A stretch of 64,000 bases of DNA from Thermoflavifilum aggregans (GCF_002797735.1 NZ_PGFG01000001.1:1-64000); one strand, 5' to 3'; shown: positions 24,698 to 34,532, counted from the first letter of the stretch. The notes: generated from the letters alone by a model not told the origin. A program made the numbers and translations.

Positions 24698-27600
24698 TTA
24701 GAATGTGAGGTTAATACCGGCATTGTAGGTCGCATACATCGGATAGACATTTACATCCACACCGGCCTGGGTGGGCGGCCCGCCGATTTCAGGTGAAAAT
24801 CCTTTGTAGGAAAAGAAATTCAGGGCATTCTGGGCATTCACATATATCCGGAGCCGGGAAATCTGCCAGCGGCTGGTGAGGCGATCCGGTAAAGTATATC
24901 CCAGCTGAATGTTTCGTACCCGGAAATAACTGCCGTTTTGCACATAAAATGAATTGGCAATATAGTTTTGGCCGCCACCAATATTGGCCGAAGGATACGT
25001 ATTGGACGTGCCCGGGCCATGCCAGCGATGGTCAAAGAAATCCTGTGTGAAATTTTCTCCTCCGTAACGAAAGCCCAGATTGGCATTGTAAATATCCACG
25101 CCGGCTACACCCTGAAAATCCAGGGTAAGATCAAACTGCTGATATGACCAGGTGGTGTTGATACCATACAGATATTTCGGATTGGGATTGCCCAGCACCA
25201 CGCGGTCGCGGTCATCAATCACTCCATCCCCGTTGATATCTGCATATTTGAAATCACCAGGTTTGGCAGTAGGCTGAATAGGCGTACCATTTTTCCCTAC
25301 GTAGTTGTTGATATCCTCCTGGTTCTGGAATATACCAATGACTTTCCTTCCGAAAAATTCACCAATAGGCTGACCGACAACGGTACGGGTATTGAAATTG
25401 TTGGACCCCGTTGTACCCACGGCTTGATAAATGGGATTGGCACCGGTAGTCACGGATAATACTTTGTTGGCGTTATTGCTCAGATTGGCGCTGACGGAAT
25501 AATGCCATTTCGATCCGATCTGATCTGTCCAGGTTAATGTAAACTCAACGCCCTGGTTCTGGAAATCGGCTTGGTTGCCGATAATGGTACCTGAAGTGGT
25601 TCCCAGCGAGCCCAGGATGGGAATATCAAAGATGGCTTTTTCTGTTTTCTTGTTATACCAGTCAATTTCGATATTCAGCCGGTCGCGCAGGGTAGTAGCT
25701 TCCAGGCCAATATCAGTTCCCACGCCACGTTCCCAGTAGGTGGTGGGCGGTACAATGGTGGTGATGCTGGCGCCGGTATAATAGGCTTCCGGATTGCCGA
25801 ATACAGCCGTAAACTGGGGAATTTGGGTAACGGTCAGCACGGAAATATTGGAAGGCACTGATGCGTTGCCAATCTTACCCCAGCTGCCCCGCAGCTTCAG
25901 GTAACTGAAAGCATGCTGCTGTTTCATGAAGGCCTCTTCGCTGATCACCCAGCCTGCACCTACGGAGGGGAAATAACCCCAGCGATTGGATCCGGTGAAC
26001 TTGGAGGAACCATCCGCACGCAGGGAAGCATTGATCAGATAACGATTGCGGAAAGCATAATTGACTCTCCCAAAATAAGAAGCCACTGTGGAAAGATCAC
26101 CTCTGTCGCTGGCAAACCGGGTATTCTGATCGCCAAGTGAAAGATACAAATCGCCTTCGGAATTGTCCGGTACGTTTTCGGCACTGGCGGTCAATTCATA
26201 AAACTTATACCGCTGGGCCGATTGTCCGGCCAGGATGGTGATCTGGTGGGGACCAAATTGATTCTGGTAGGTCAATGTATTTTCCACGATCCAGTTGCGG
26301 GTTTCATCACGTGTAAGGGAAAGCTTGCTGGTGCTGTTTTGTTGTTTCAGTGTGGCTTTATACACCGGTACGTAATTGCGGACTTCCTGCTGGGCAAACT
26401 CGCCGCCCCAGCTGGTGCGGAAACTGAGATGTTTCCCAAGACTCAATTCTGCAAATACATTTCCGGAAAGCCTGTAAATGCGCGACTGCTGATGGAAAAA
26501 GTCAAGCGTGGCCTGCGGATTGAAATTGGAACCGTCGGCTACATTGTAATCAGTAGGATCCCCGTATGAGCCATCGGCGTAGTACACAGGTACAACAGGT
26601 GCTGCCGAATAAAGTTCATGGAAAATGTCAGGGGGATAATCATGGGAAAAACTATAGGCTCCGGTAATGGTATATCCGATATGAAGCGGATTCAGCGGAT
26701 GAAAATCATTTTTCACCAAGGTGGTATAACGCTTGTAATCATTTTTTTCCACCAGGCCCTGCTGATCCAGATAACCCAGCGAAAAACGATATGCTGTTTT
26801 TTCCGTACCGCCATTTACGGAAATTTCATGATTGGTGATCCATGCATTCCGCAAAATCTGATGATACCAATCCGTGCCTTTACCGAACTGATTGGGGTCA
26901 TAAATCGGGTTGCCACCGTTGATTTGATACAGTTCATTGATCAGGATAGCATATTCATGGGCATCGGCCATTTTCAGCGGATGGGTTACGCTTTGCCAGC
27001 CGGTATAGCCATTATAGCTTACATTCATTTTTCCGGGAACGCCTTTTTTCGTGGTAATGAGCACCACCCCATTGGCTGCCCGTATGCCATAAATAGATTC
27101 TGCAGAAGCATCTTTCAGGATGCTGATGCTTTCGATATCAGCCGGATTCAGAAAACTGATATCGCTGTACCAGACCCCATCCACCACATACAGGGGATTG
27201 GGATCGCCATACACGGTACCCAGGCCACGGATGCGGATTTCGGGCGATGCACCGGGCTGGCCTGAATTGGTGATCTGCACACCAGCCACCTTGCCCTGCA
27301 GGCTGCTGATGGCATTTACAGATGATTGTTTGGCAATATCATCACCTTTAATCTGGGCTACTGCTCCGGTAACATCAATTTTCTTCTGGGTGCCATATCC
27401 CACAACCACCACTTCATTCAGCTGGGATATGGAAGGGCGAAGCACAACCACCAGCGATGAACGTCCGCCGACAGGAATTTCAAGGGTCTGATATCCTACG
27501 TAGGAAATCACCAATACTGCATCGTCGGGTACTTCGATCTGAAACTCCCCCCGCTCATTGGTTACGGTTCCCGCTGCAGAGCCTTTAACCTGCACGGTTA

Positions 27601-28033
27601 CACCAATCAATGGATGTCCCAGCGAATCCGTGACCCGGCCATGCACTTCTATCGGCTGAAGCTGATCTGCATGCGGTGCAATGACCACAAGTTTGTTGTT
27701 TAACACCTGATAACTCAAATGCAATGTGCTGAGCAACGAGTCCAGCACCTGTTCTACGGGTCTGTTGTCGGCAGAAATGCTGATACGCGCATCCACGGGC
27801 ACTTCCGCTGTGTTGTACAGAAACCGGTAACCGGTTCGGTGCTGAATCATGTTTAGAGCCCGTTCAAGCTTCACATCCTGCAGATGCAAACTAAGCCTTG
27901 ATTCCTGAGAAAAGGCCTTTGCATAAGCCTGAACAAAACCAGCCAGCAGGAGAAGCGTTGTCCATTTCATACATAACAAAACTTTAAGCTTACTTCCTGA
28001 GAAAAAGCTGTTCGCATATGTGTGATTTTTCAT
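24698..28033 (-). CDS. SusC/RagA TonB-dependent transporter with STN domain (locus 1)
   Basis: From ATG 28033 the protein has 1111 residues. After the signal peptide comes a secretin/TonB N-terminal (STN) domain (LQDVKLERALNMIQHRTGY, ISADNRPVEQVLDSLL), a CarboxypepD_reg-like domain (VHGRVTDSLGHPLIGVTVQV), the plug (EVVVVGYGTQKKIDVTGAV, GQPGASPEIRIRGLGTVYG) and a 22-strand barrel ending in AGINLTF. The STN domain contacts the FecR anti-sigma factor, matching the sigma/FecR genes immediately upstream. It imports oligosaccharides with SusD. Confidence 0.95.
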   Translation of the reverse strand: MKNHTYANSFFSGSKLKVLLCMKWTTLLLLAGFVQAYAKAFSQESRLSLHLQDVKLERALNMIQHRTGYRFLYNTAEVPVDARISISADNRPVEQVLDSLLSTLHLSYQVLNNKLVVIAPHADQLQPIEVHGRVTDSLGHPLIGVTVQVKGSAAGTVTNERGEFQIEVPDDAVLVISYVGYQTLEIPVGGRSSLVVVLRPSISQLNEVVVVGYGTQKKIDVTGAVAQIKGDDIAKQSSVNAISSLQGKVAGVQITNSGQPGASPEIRIRGLGTVYGDPNPLYVVDGVWYSDISFLNPADIESISILKDASAESIYGIRAANGVVLITTKKGVPGKMNVSYNGYTGWQSVTHPLKMADAHEYAILINELYQINGGNPIYDPNQFGKGTDWYHQILRNAWITNHEISVNGGTEKTAYRFSLGYLDQQGLVEKNDYKRYTTLVKNDFHPLNPLHIGYTITGAYSFSHDYPPDIFHELYSAAPVVPVYYADGSYGDPTDYNVADGSNFNPQATLDFFHQQSRIYRLSGNVFAELSLGKHLSFRTSWGGEFAQQEVRNYVPVYKATLKQQNSTSKLSLTRDETRNWIVENTLTYQNQFGPHQITILAGQSAQRYKFYELTASAENVPDNSEGDLYLSLGDQNTRFASDRGDLSTVASYFGRVNYAFRNRYLINASLRADGSSKFTGSNRWGYFPSVGAGWVISEEAFMKQQHAFSYLKLRGSWGKIGNASVPSNISVLTVTQIPQFTAVFGNPEAYYTGASITTIVPPTTYWERGVGTDIGLEATTLRDRLNIEIDWYNKKTEKAIFDIPILGSLGTTSGTIIGNQADFQNQGVEFTLTWTDQIGSKWHYSVSANLSNNANKVLSVTTGANPIYQAVGTTGSNNFNTRTVVGQPIGEFFGRKVIGIFQNQEDINNYVGKNGTPIQPTAKPGDFKYADINGDGVIDDRDRVVLGNPNPKYLYGINTTWSYQQFDLTLDFQGVAGVDIYNANLGFRYGGENFTQDFFDHRWHGPGTSNTYPSANIGGGQNYIANSFYVQNGSYFRVRNIQLGYTLPDRLTSRWQISRLRIYVNAQNALNFFSYKGFSPEIGGPPTQAGVDVNVYPMYATYNAGINLTF

Positions 28034-28103
28034 AATTTTCATTCGTTTTGGGTGTAATAAAAATCCTTCCGGTTGAATGTGCCGAAGGGTTTGCATCCGT
28101 CCA

Positions 28104-28131
28104 GAAGGGAAATGCGCCATCATTTCCCTTC
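28104..28131. terminator. Hairpin between fecR-like and susC genes
   Basis: GAAGGGAAATG and CATTTCCCTTC form a perfect 11-bp stem with a 6-nt loop in the 150-bp gap upstream of susC. The T-run (ATTTTTTC) follows on the + strand, whereas the genes run on the minus strand, so it may act as a leader structure in susC mRNA rather than a standard terminator. Confidence 0.45.
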
Positions 28132-28181
28132 ATTTTTTCGGTAGGTTTATGAAGTGTTGAATTCAGTCATAAGCGTGGGTT

Positions 28182-29378
28182 TTAAGGTGAAACCATTATA
28201 TGAGCTGCATCTGTACCAATGTATACTTCCTGATTTTCGATGCGATAGGCAAAGGGCTGATGCGGTGAGGCCAGCTGCAACGCCCGTAGGGCTTCGGCCA
28301 GCGATTCAGTGGTGAAAATGCCCGTAAACTGATAATGCCGGGGTGCATCGTCCACAAAATGAATCTGCACATTGTACCATCGCTCCATTTGTCGGGCCAG
28401 TTCCTCAAATGATTCCTGCTGAAAGGCTAGGGCGTTGTGTACCCACGATACTTCCGCAATCACGGTATCGTGAGGCATGGGTTTTACCGGAATAATGCTG
28501 TACGCAGGATGGGCAGCTTCTGCCAGGGTATCCAGCTGGATAGTTGTACCACCTTTGTTGGGAACTACAATTTTTTCTTTGGGATGGAGAATGACCCTGC
28601 GTTCGGGCTGACCTGGAAAGGTTACTTCAATGGCGCCTTTCAGCAATACGGCTACCGTGGCTTCATCATCCGGATAGGCCCGCACATCGAACACAGTACC
28701 CAATACTCGGATGTTGATGGCTGAAGTATGAATGATAAACGGATGATGATCCTGGTGCACCACATCAAAATAGGCCTCGCCGCGCAGATGGACTTCCCGG
28801 TTGGTTTTCTGCAAAAAATCGTGTGCATAGACCAGCTCACTGCCTGCATTCAGCCACACTTTCGATCCGTCAGGCAATAGTACCTGCATGCGTGCCCCTT
28901 TGGCGGCTACTACGGTATCGAGCACGGGGTGAGCATAAACGGCAGCAACTTCATTCAGCTGCGGCTCCTGCCTGTGAACCGGTCCGGGCAACCATATCCA
29001 CCACACCAGTACAATCAGCAACAGAGCCATACACAAACCACCGGCCATCATCATCATTTTTCGCCTGCGTAGCCTGCGCCCGGCCTCTTCTATTTCCCAT
29101 GGATAAATTTCCCGGCCGGCATCAACCAGAGAAAAATCAGCAGCATCGAGCTGTCCCATCTCTACCATCCGCTGCACATGCCAGGCAAAAAATTCCCCGC
29201 TGTTCACCCGCTCATTGCTTTCGGGCGAGGGATGCCAGGCCTGCATCAGGGTTTCCAGCACATAATGAGCTTCCGGATGATTTTTCATCCATTCATCCAG
29301 CTCTTCCAGCTCCTCAGGCGCAGCTTCTCCGCTCACCTTTCTGGCCATTAGTTCCCATATCCGATCCTGTGCTTCCAT
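28182..29378 (-). CDS. FecR-type anti-sigma factor
   Basis: The 398-aa protein has a cytoplasmic helical region (1-105, DRIWELMARKVSGEAAPEEL), one membrane helix (KMMMMAGGLCMALLLIVLVW), and a periplasmic FecR domain (LLPDGSKVWLNAGSELVYAH, REVHLRGEAYFDVVHQDHHP, IRVLGTVFDVRAYPD) followed by a DUF4974 region (FEELARQMERWYNVQIHF, FTGIFTTESLAEALRAL). It should transmit the signal from the STN domain of the adjacent SusC to the sigma factor upstream. Confidence 0.93.
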   Translation of the reverse strand: MEAQDRIWELMARKVSGEAAPEELEELDEWMKNHPEAHYVLETLMQAWHPSPESNERVNSGEFFAWHVQRMVEMGQLDAADFSLVDAGREIYPWEIEEAGRRLRRRKMMMMAGGLCMALLLIVLVWWIWLPGPVHRQEPQLNEVAAVYAHPVLDTVVAAKGARMQVLLPDGSKVWLNAGSELVYAHDFLQKTNREVHLRGEAYFDVVHQDHHPFIIHTSAINIRVLGTVFDVRAYPDDEATVAVLLKGAIEVTFPGQPERRVILHPKEKIVVPNKGGTTIQLDTLAEAAHPAYSIIPVKPMPHDTVIAEVSWVHNALAFQQESFEELARQMERWYNVQIHFVDDAPRHYQFTGIFTTESLAEALRALQLASPHQPFAYRIENQEVYIGTDAAHIMVSP

Positions 29379-29454
29379 GTACGCAGATTGGGTGTAGGTA
29401 TACTTTTATGGCACAGGAAAGGACCGCATACCCTGAAAACAGAAAAAAAATTTT

Positions 29455-30039
29455 TTACCGGGGAGATACAACGGGTTGAATAGCTTCTGCAAGCCTGCGA
29501 AAGGCAATACCCATCTGGGTTTCAACTGTTTTGACGGAGATTTGCAGCAGTTCTGCAACTTCTTTGTAATGCATGCCATCGTCTTTCACAAGCCTGAAAA
29601 TCAAACGACACCGGGCCGGCAGACTGGCAATGGCTTTTTCCATGTGCCTGCGCAATTCATTGTTTAACAAAATCTGCTCGGGATCATCGGCATTAAACTG
29701 TATGGCAGGAATGACTGTTCCTTCAAACGAGGCAATATCTTCAAATTCTGTCCGGCTGTGTATGGTGCGCAAATAATTCAAACTTCTGTTCTTCACAGCC
29801 TGATAAAGATAAAGCCGCACCTGACGGATGCTCCCCAAACGGGAACGCTGCTGCCACATCCACATGAATACATCTGATACAATTTCTTCGGCTACTTCAT
29901 ATTGTTTCACATACACCTGTGACCAGCGGATCAAAGGACCTGCCAGCGCATCAAATAATTTCCGGTAGGCCTGCTGATCATCCAGCGCCGCTATCTGATG
30001 CCACAGGTAACGATAATATGTATCCACATCTTCGTGCAT
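29455..30039 (-). CDS. ECF sigma factor (locus 1)
   Basis: The 194-aa product has region 2 (FDALAGPLIRWSQVYVKQ, EEIVSDVFMWMWQQR) and region 4 (SLPARCRLIFRLVKDDGMHYKEVAELLQISVKTVETQM), the form of Bacteroidota ECF sigma factors paired with FecR and STN-SusC. It lies 76 bp upstream of the anti-sigma gene and should direct transcription of the downstream transporter operon. Confidence 0.93.
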   Translation of the reverse strand: MHEDVDTYYRYLWHQIAALDDQQAYRKLFDALAGPLIRWSQVYVKQYEVAEEIVSDVFMWMWQQRSRLGSIRQVRLYLYQAVKNRSLNYLRTIHSRTEFEDIASFEGTVIPAIQFNADDPEQILLNNELRRHMEKAIASLPARCRLIFRLVKDDGMHYKEVAELLQISVKTVETQMGIAFRRLAEAIQPVVSPR

Positions 30040-30156
30040 GGTAGTGGGTATCGCTTCCTAAGTTAACAAGTTGCTTTCACTTAAAAAAATTTTTACCCCC
30101 GTAGAATCCGCAGCAAAAAAATAAAAATTTGGAGAAATGGAAAAAAAGTTAATTTT

Positions 30157-30171
30157 GTTAGGAATACTAAC
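30157..30171. promoter_or_regulatory. Perfect inverted repeat upstream of protoglobin gene
   Basis: GTTAG-GAATA-CTAAC lies 30 bp before the protoglobin ATG, in a possible promoter (TAATTTTT box just downstream). Its position suits an operator; the binding protein is unknown. Confidence 0.4.
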
Positions 30172-30200
30172 TAATTTTTTCACTCCAAAAATTACCCACT

Positions 30201-30782
30201 ATGGCTAACACACTCATCCCCGGTTACACCTACGGGCAGGTACCGGAGGCTCCATTCAGCATGCACGATTTTGAACTGCTGAAGCAAACCGTGATGTTCA
30301 GCGAAAAAGATGCTGAATATCTGCGCAAAGCAGGGGAAATCCTACACGATCAGGTTAACGAAATCCTGGACCTCTGGTATGGTTTTGTGGGTCAGCATCC
30401 GCATCTGCTGACTTACTTTGCGAAAGATGGCAAGGCAGATTCATCCTATCTGCAGGCAGTGCGCAAGCGATTCGGACAATGGATTCACGATTTGTGTGAA
30501 AAACCATTCGATCAGGATTGGCTGAACTATCAGTATGAAATCGGATTACGGCATCATGCAACGAAAAAGAATCTGACGGATCATGCACAGGCAGCTCCTC
30601 TGATTCATTATCGCTATATGGTGGCTTTCATTTATCCCATCACGGCAACCATCAAAGCTTTTCTGGCAAGGAAAGGACATCCGGCTGAACTGGTTGAGCA
30701 GATGCACCAGGCCTGGTTTAAAGCCGTAGTGCTTACCGTGGTGTTGTGGACACATCCCTATGTACGACAAGGCGAATTTTAA
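30201..30782 (+). CDS. Protoglobin family haem protein
   Basis: The 193-aa single-domain protein matches the protoglobin/globin-sensor family (Methanosarcina Pgb type): LIPGYTYGQVPEAP, FSEKDAEYLRKAGEIL, DQVNEILDLWYGFVGQHPHL, and the proximal His region YQYEIGLRHHATKKN. No transducer domain is attached. Such proteins bind O2, NO or CO through haem; physiological role is unclear (oxygen or NO handling). It is divergent from the sigma factor gene and upstream of a MarR regulator. Confidence 0.88.
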   Translation: MANTLIPGYTYGQVPEAPFSMHDFELLKQTVMFSEKDAEYLRKAGEILHDQVNEILDLWYGFVGQHPHLLTYFAKDGKADSSYLQAVRKRFGQWIHDLCEKPFDQDWLNYQYEIGLRHHATKKNLTDHAQAAPLIHYRYMVAFIYPITATIKAFLARKGHPAELVEQMHQAWFKAVVLTVVLWTHPYVRQGEF

Positions 30783-30896
30783 TAACCTTTTAAAAAATCC
30801 CGTTACAGAAGTTAGGAGAAGGAAAATAAAGCTGTATGCCGGAATCTGATTTTATCTGCATGAACTGGAAAATTGTAATTTTAGCAAAAACACATC

Positions 30897-31502
30897 ATGC
30901 CTTCTCCGTTTGATGTAAACTGGCAAAATCAATCTGTTGAAGGAAAGATTGTAATTGCGCTGGAACGACTGGCCGAAGCTTTTCGTGTACTAGCATGGGA
31001 AGTGAGCAAAGAGAGCGGATTGAGTCCTATTCAGATTCAGATTCTGATTTTCTGTTTGTTTCATGAACAACGGATGGCAACCGTTTCGATGCTGGCTGAA
31101 GAATTTCATCTAACCAAGGCCACCATCAGTGAATCTGTTCGGGTGCTGGAAAGCAGACAGCTTATCACCAAAAAAACACAAAAGGAAGATCAGCGCAGTT
31201 ATCATATTGTGTTAACGGCCAGAGGCAGAAAACTTGCTGGCAAGGCTTCTGAGTTTGCCAATGCCATTGTACAGGCTGCAGCACATCTAAGCAAGCCGGC
31301 AAAAGAATACGTGCTGGATGGTTTGCTACACATGATTTATGATTTGCAGCAACAGGGATTGATTCACCCTCAGCGCATGTGCCGGAACTGCCGCTTTTAC
31401 ACGACCCAAAAGCAACAGCCTTACTGCGCACTTCTTCAGAAAATCCTGCATGTAGCTGATTTGCGTATTGATTGTCCTGAATTTCAACCCGTTCATTCCT
31501 GA
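30897..31502 (+). CDS. MarR-family regulator with C-terminal four-cysteine motif
   Basis: The 201-aa protein carries a MarR winged helix (residues about 20-150: LSPIQIQILIFCLFHEQRMA, LAEEFHLTKATISESVRVLE, KKTQKEDQRSYHIVLTARG). It then has an extension with cysteines in MCRNCRFYTT, PYCALL and IDCPEF, a CxxC-x12-C-x16-C pattern that could hold zinc or an Fe-S cluster. It lies 114 bp after the protoglobin gene on the same strand. A redox or gas-responsive regulator is inferred. Confidence 0.85.
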   Translation: MPSPFDVNWQNQSVEGKIVIALERLAEAFRVLAWEVSKESGLSPIQIQILIFCLFHEQRMATVSMLAEEFHLTKATISESVRVLESRQLITKKTQKEDQRSYHIVLTARGRKLAGKASEFANAIVQAAAHLSKPAKEYVLDGLLHMIYDLQQQGLIHPQRMCRNCRFYTTQKQQPYCALLQKILHVADLRIDCPEFQPVHS

Positions 31503-31505
31503 AAT

Positions 31506-32534
31506 TCACTGCAGGGGATCATTGCGGGGAATCTGATATTGTACTGATAAGCTATCATAAATATGCAACAACGAATCATTGGCTACGCCCTGCTTATCAA
31601 ATATGGCTTCCCAGGTATTCAGGGGCTCCCAGATAAAAGTGCCCCAGCCCTTTTGATTGGGTAAATGAAAAACAATGTCATTGACCTCTTTTTTATGATA
31701 GGTATATTCCACCACAATGATGGGCTGGGTATATCGTCCGGCCAGATCTGTAAGATTGTTTTGCAGATCGGTTAATGTGCCATGCCATTGCGGATAATAA
31801 GATTGTCCGATCAGATCAAACGGCACCTGCCTTTGCAGCATGGCATTCAGAAACCAGCGCGACTCAGCGTTTTGCCCTCCATCGGCAATATGCAGCATAA
31901 CACGGATATGCGGATCCACTGATTTGACAGCGGCAATGGCTGTTTTCAGCAATTCAGCCAGCGTGTCGGTATGTTCAATATTTCCGACAGGCCATAGGAT
32001 GCCGTTGTTGATTTCATTACCGGTCTGCACAATATCAGGTAAAGTGCCCTGATTTTTCAGCGCCAGCAATACAGAGCGAGTGTAATGGTATAATGAATCT
32101 TCCAGCAGCTGCAGGCTCAGGTTTTTCCAGGCCTCGGGTATGTATTGCTTTCCGGGATCGGCCCAGGTATCGCTGTAATGAAAATCCAGCAGAAAGCCCA
32201 TACCGGCGGCTTTGATGCGGCGGGCCATGGCCAGCGTATGCGACAAATCACAATATCCTTTCCCGGGCGAATAACCACTATCAGCTTCGGGATGCACAAA
32301 AATGCGCAGCCGGATAAAATTAAATCCATGCTGATGCAAAATGGCAATGGCATCTTCCGTTTGTCCATCTACCTGAAAATGCATGCCCTCATCTTCCAGC
32401 TGAGGCAAAAAAGAAATATCGGCACCCAGTATGCGTGGGGAAGACTGTGCAAATGAAGGCTGATGCGTGCTGCATCCCATGCCAATGAGATACATGCAAA
32501 TCATCATCACAAATTGATACGAACGCATATACAT
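31506..32534 (-). CDS. GH53 endo-beta-1,4-galactanase
   Basis: The 342-aa protein has a signal sequence and a GH53 TIM barrel: LGADISFLPQLEDEG, NFIRLRIFVHPEADSGY, FLLDFHYSDTWADPGKQ, the acid/base Glu in VQTGNEINNGILWP, and the nucleophile Glu in IIVVEYTYH. The family cleaves beta-1,4-galactan of type I arabinogalactan and pectin side chains. It stands alone between a regulator and a transporter, 3 bp from the convergent MarR gene, so it is not part of either SusCD locus. Confidence 0.92.
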   Translation of the reverse strand: MYMRSYQFVMMICMYLIGMGCSTHQPSFAQSSPRILGADISFLPQLEDEGMHFQVDGQTEDAIAILHQHGFNFIRLRIFVHPEADSGYSPGKGYCDLSHTLAMARRIKAAGMGFLLDFHYSDTWADPGKQYIPEAWKNLSLQLLEDSLYHYTRSVLLALKNQGTLPDIVQTGNEINNGILWPVGNIEHTDTLAELLKTAIAAVKSVDPHIRVMLHIADGGQNAESRWFLNAMLQRQVPFDLIGQSYYPQWHGTLTDLQNNLTDLAGRYTQPIIVVEYTYHKKEVNDIVFHLPNQKGWGTFIWEPLNTWEAIFDKQGVANDSLLHIYDSLSVQYQIPRNDPLQ

Positions 32535-32609
32535 TATTTGAAACTTTTACAAGGTACGATTGAAACAAATCCAGGCATGCAAACATTGATTTTGCTGTGT
32601 GCGCAAGCC

Positions 32610-33905
32610 TCACTCAGACTCCTGCATTTGTACAGAAGATATTTTTTCCTGCAACACCGGCTGCACCTCTGCAAAGCCTTGTTCCCACCGGGTAATGACA
32701 CCGGTAGCAACAGCGTTGCCTAATACGTTGGTAGCCGTTCTTCCCATATCAAAAAGCTGATCAATGCCCAGCAGTAACACCACACCTTCGGTGGGTAAAT
32801 GAAACATGGTGAGTGAAGCTGCCACAACCACCAATGCAGCCCGCGGAACACCCGCAATACCTTTGCTCATCACCATGAGTACCAACAATATGATGATTTG
32901 TTTACCCGTATCCAACTCAATTCCATAAGATTGTGCAATAAACATCGTAGCAAATGTCATATACATCATCGAGCCATCCAGATTGAAAGAATAACCTATT
33001 GGCAAGACAAAGCTCACAATCCTGTCAGGACAACCGATGCGTTGCAAGCGTTCCATCAGTAGCGGAAAAGCAGCTTCACTGCTGGCCGTGCTGAATGCCA
33101 GCATCACAGGTTCTGCAATGGCTTTAATCAGCTCAAAAATCTTTTTCTTCAAGATCCATCCACCTGCAAGCAGAATCAGGATCCATAACAAACCAATACC
33201 CAGATAAAATTCCAAAATCAATTTGCCAAATACCCAGATGATATCCGTACCATTTTCTGCTACCGTAGCCGCCAATGAGGTAAATACGGCAATCGGAGCA
33301 AGTGCAATCACATAACCGGTCATCTTCAGCATAATGCCAGCCACCACTTCAAAAAAATGAACTACCGGATGTGCTTTCTCACCCATTGCTGCAGCAGCTA
33401 CACCAAAAAACAGGGAAAACACAACGATCTGCAAAATCTCATTATGGGTAACCGCATCGCCGATGCTGACAGGAAAAACATGCGTAAGAAAATTCCGAAA
33501 GTCAAGGGTGGTAGTGGCTACGCTTTCAGCAGCATTTTTTTCGGGTATGGGTAAATGCAAATGCACACCGGGTTGAAAAATATTTACCAGCAACAATCCC
33601 AGACACAGCGAGAGAAATGACGCAGCCAGAAACCAAACCAAAGCTTTGACACCAATGCGCCCCACAGCGCGAATATCACCTACCCTTGCCACGCCTACAA
33701 TCAGCGTACTCATCACCAGCGGTGCAATCAGCATTTTGATGAGACGCAAAAAGATTTCAGTAACAATCGAAATATCGTGTGCAAACTTTTTTACGCTGGC
33801 TTCATCCGGGTACCATTCCCGATAAACATAACCGGTACAGGCTCCAGCCAGGAGCGCTACCAGAATCCAGAAGGCAAGCCTGTTTTTACCCATCGGACTT
33901 TTCAT
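32610..33905 (-). CDS. Na+/H+:dicarboxylate (glutamate/aspartate) symporter, DAACS family
   Basis: About 431 residues with eight or more helices and hairpin loops typical of GltP/DctA: PLVMSTLIVGVARVGD, the serine-rich AFSTASSEAAFPLLME (HP1), SFNLDGSMMYMTFATMFIAQ (TM7 NMDG variant NLDGS), GVPRAALVVVAASL and DMGRTATNVLGNAVAT (TM8). Inner-membrane uptake of dicarboxylates or acidic amino acids. Start at 33905 (MKSPMGKNRLAF) chosen because the upstream extension lacks family character. Confidence 0.9.
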   Translation of the reverse strand: MKSPMGKNRLAFWILVALLAGACTGYVYREWYPDEASVKKFAHDISIVTEIFLRLIKMLIAPLVMSTLIVGVARVGDIRAVGRIGVKALVWFLAASFLSLCLGLLLVNIFQPGVHLHLPIPEKNAAESVATTTLDFRNFLTHVFPVSIGDAVTHNEILQIVVFSLFFGVAAAAMGEKAHPVVHFFEVVAGIMLKMTGYVIALAPIAVFTSLAATVAENGTDIIWVFGKLILEFYLGIGLLWILILLAGGWILKKKIFELIKAIAEPVMLAFSTASSEAAFPLLMERLQRIGCPDRIVSFVLPIGYSFNLDGSMMYMTFATMFIAQSYGIELDTGKQIIILLVLMVMSKGIAGVPRAALVVVAASLTMFHLPTEGVVLLLGIDQLFDMGRTATNVLGNAVATGVITRWEQGFAEVQPVLQEKISSVQMQESE

Positions 33906-34001
33906 TCTGTACACAATAGTACTGAAAAGCCCTTGCTTCTCAAATCTGTTTTTGATGATCAATTGACAAAAGCTCCGGTATAAAACATGTAGCTTTGATT
34001 C

Positions 34002-34532
34002 ATGGCAACTGTATCAAAACCTGATGTATGGCTGCGAGGGCCGGTGGAAGGCGTACCTGCTTTATTGCAGCCTGCAGCCCATTGTCTGTTACAGACGCAG
34101 GAAGATGTTCACCGGATCATGGAAGAATTTTCCGATGCCTGGCTCTGGGAAAAGCCCGCCGGCCGGGCTTCTGCAGGTTTCCATCTGCAGCATATCCGCG
34201 GTGTCATTGACCGGTTGTTTACCTATGCCCGAGGCGAATCGTTGACAGATACTCAACTACAAGAATTAAAGCAGGAAGGTCAACCTTATCCGGGGCATGA
34301 CAGCATAGCCTCACTGCTGGCAGCAATGGACATACAAATAGAAAAAGCGCTCCAACAATTACGCCTTACACCAGAACAACAACTTACTGAAATCCGCTAT
34401 GTGGGAAGAGCCAAACTGCCTGCTACAGTCTTAGGTTTGCTGTTTCATGCTGCTGAACATAGCCAGCGCCATACCGGCCAGCTTCTTGTAACCGTAAGCG
34501 TGTTAAAAGAAAAACACGCAACTCATTTATAG
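34002..34532 (+). CDS. DinB-family protein
   Basis: The 176-aa product has the DinB four-helix signature with histidines in GFHLQHIRGVIDRLFTYARG and FHAAEHSQRHTGQLLV, the probable metal ligands. DinB proteins are often thiol (bacillithiol or similar)-dependent transferases or damage-inducible proteins of unknown role. It diverges from the symporter gene; the only 81 bp between it and the next gene suggest co-transcription with the YhcH-like gene. Confidence 0.83.
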   Translation: MATVSKPDVWLRGPVEGVPALLQPAAHCLLQTQEDVHRIMEEFSDAWLWEKPAGRASAGFHLQHIRGVIDRLFTYARGESLTDTQLQELKQEGQPYPGHDSIASLLAAMDIQIEKALQQLRLTPEQQLTEIRYVGRAKLPATVLGLLFHAAEHSQRHTGQLLVTVSVLKEKHATHL

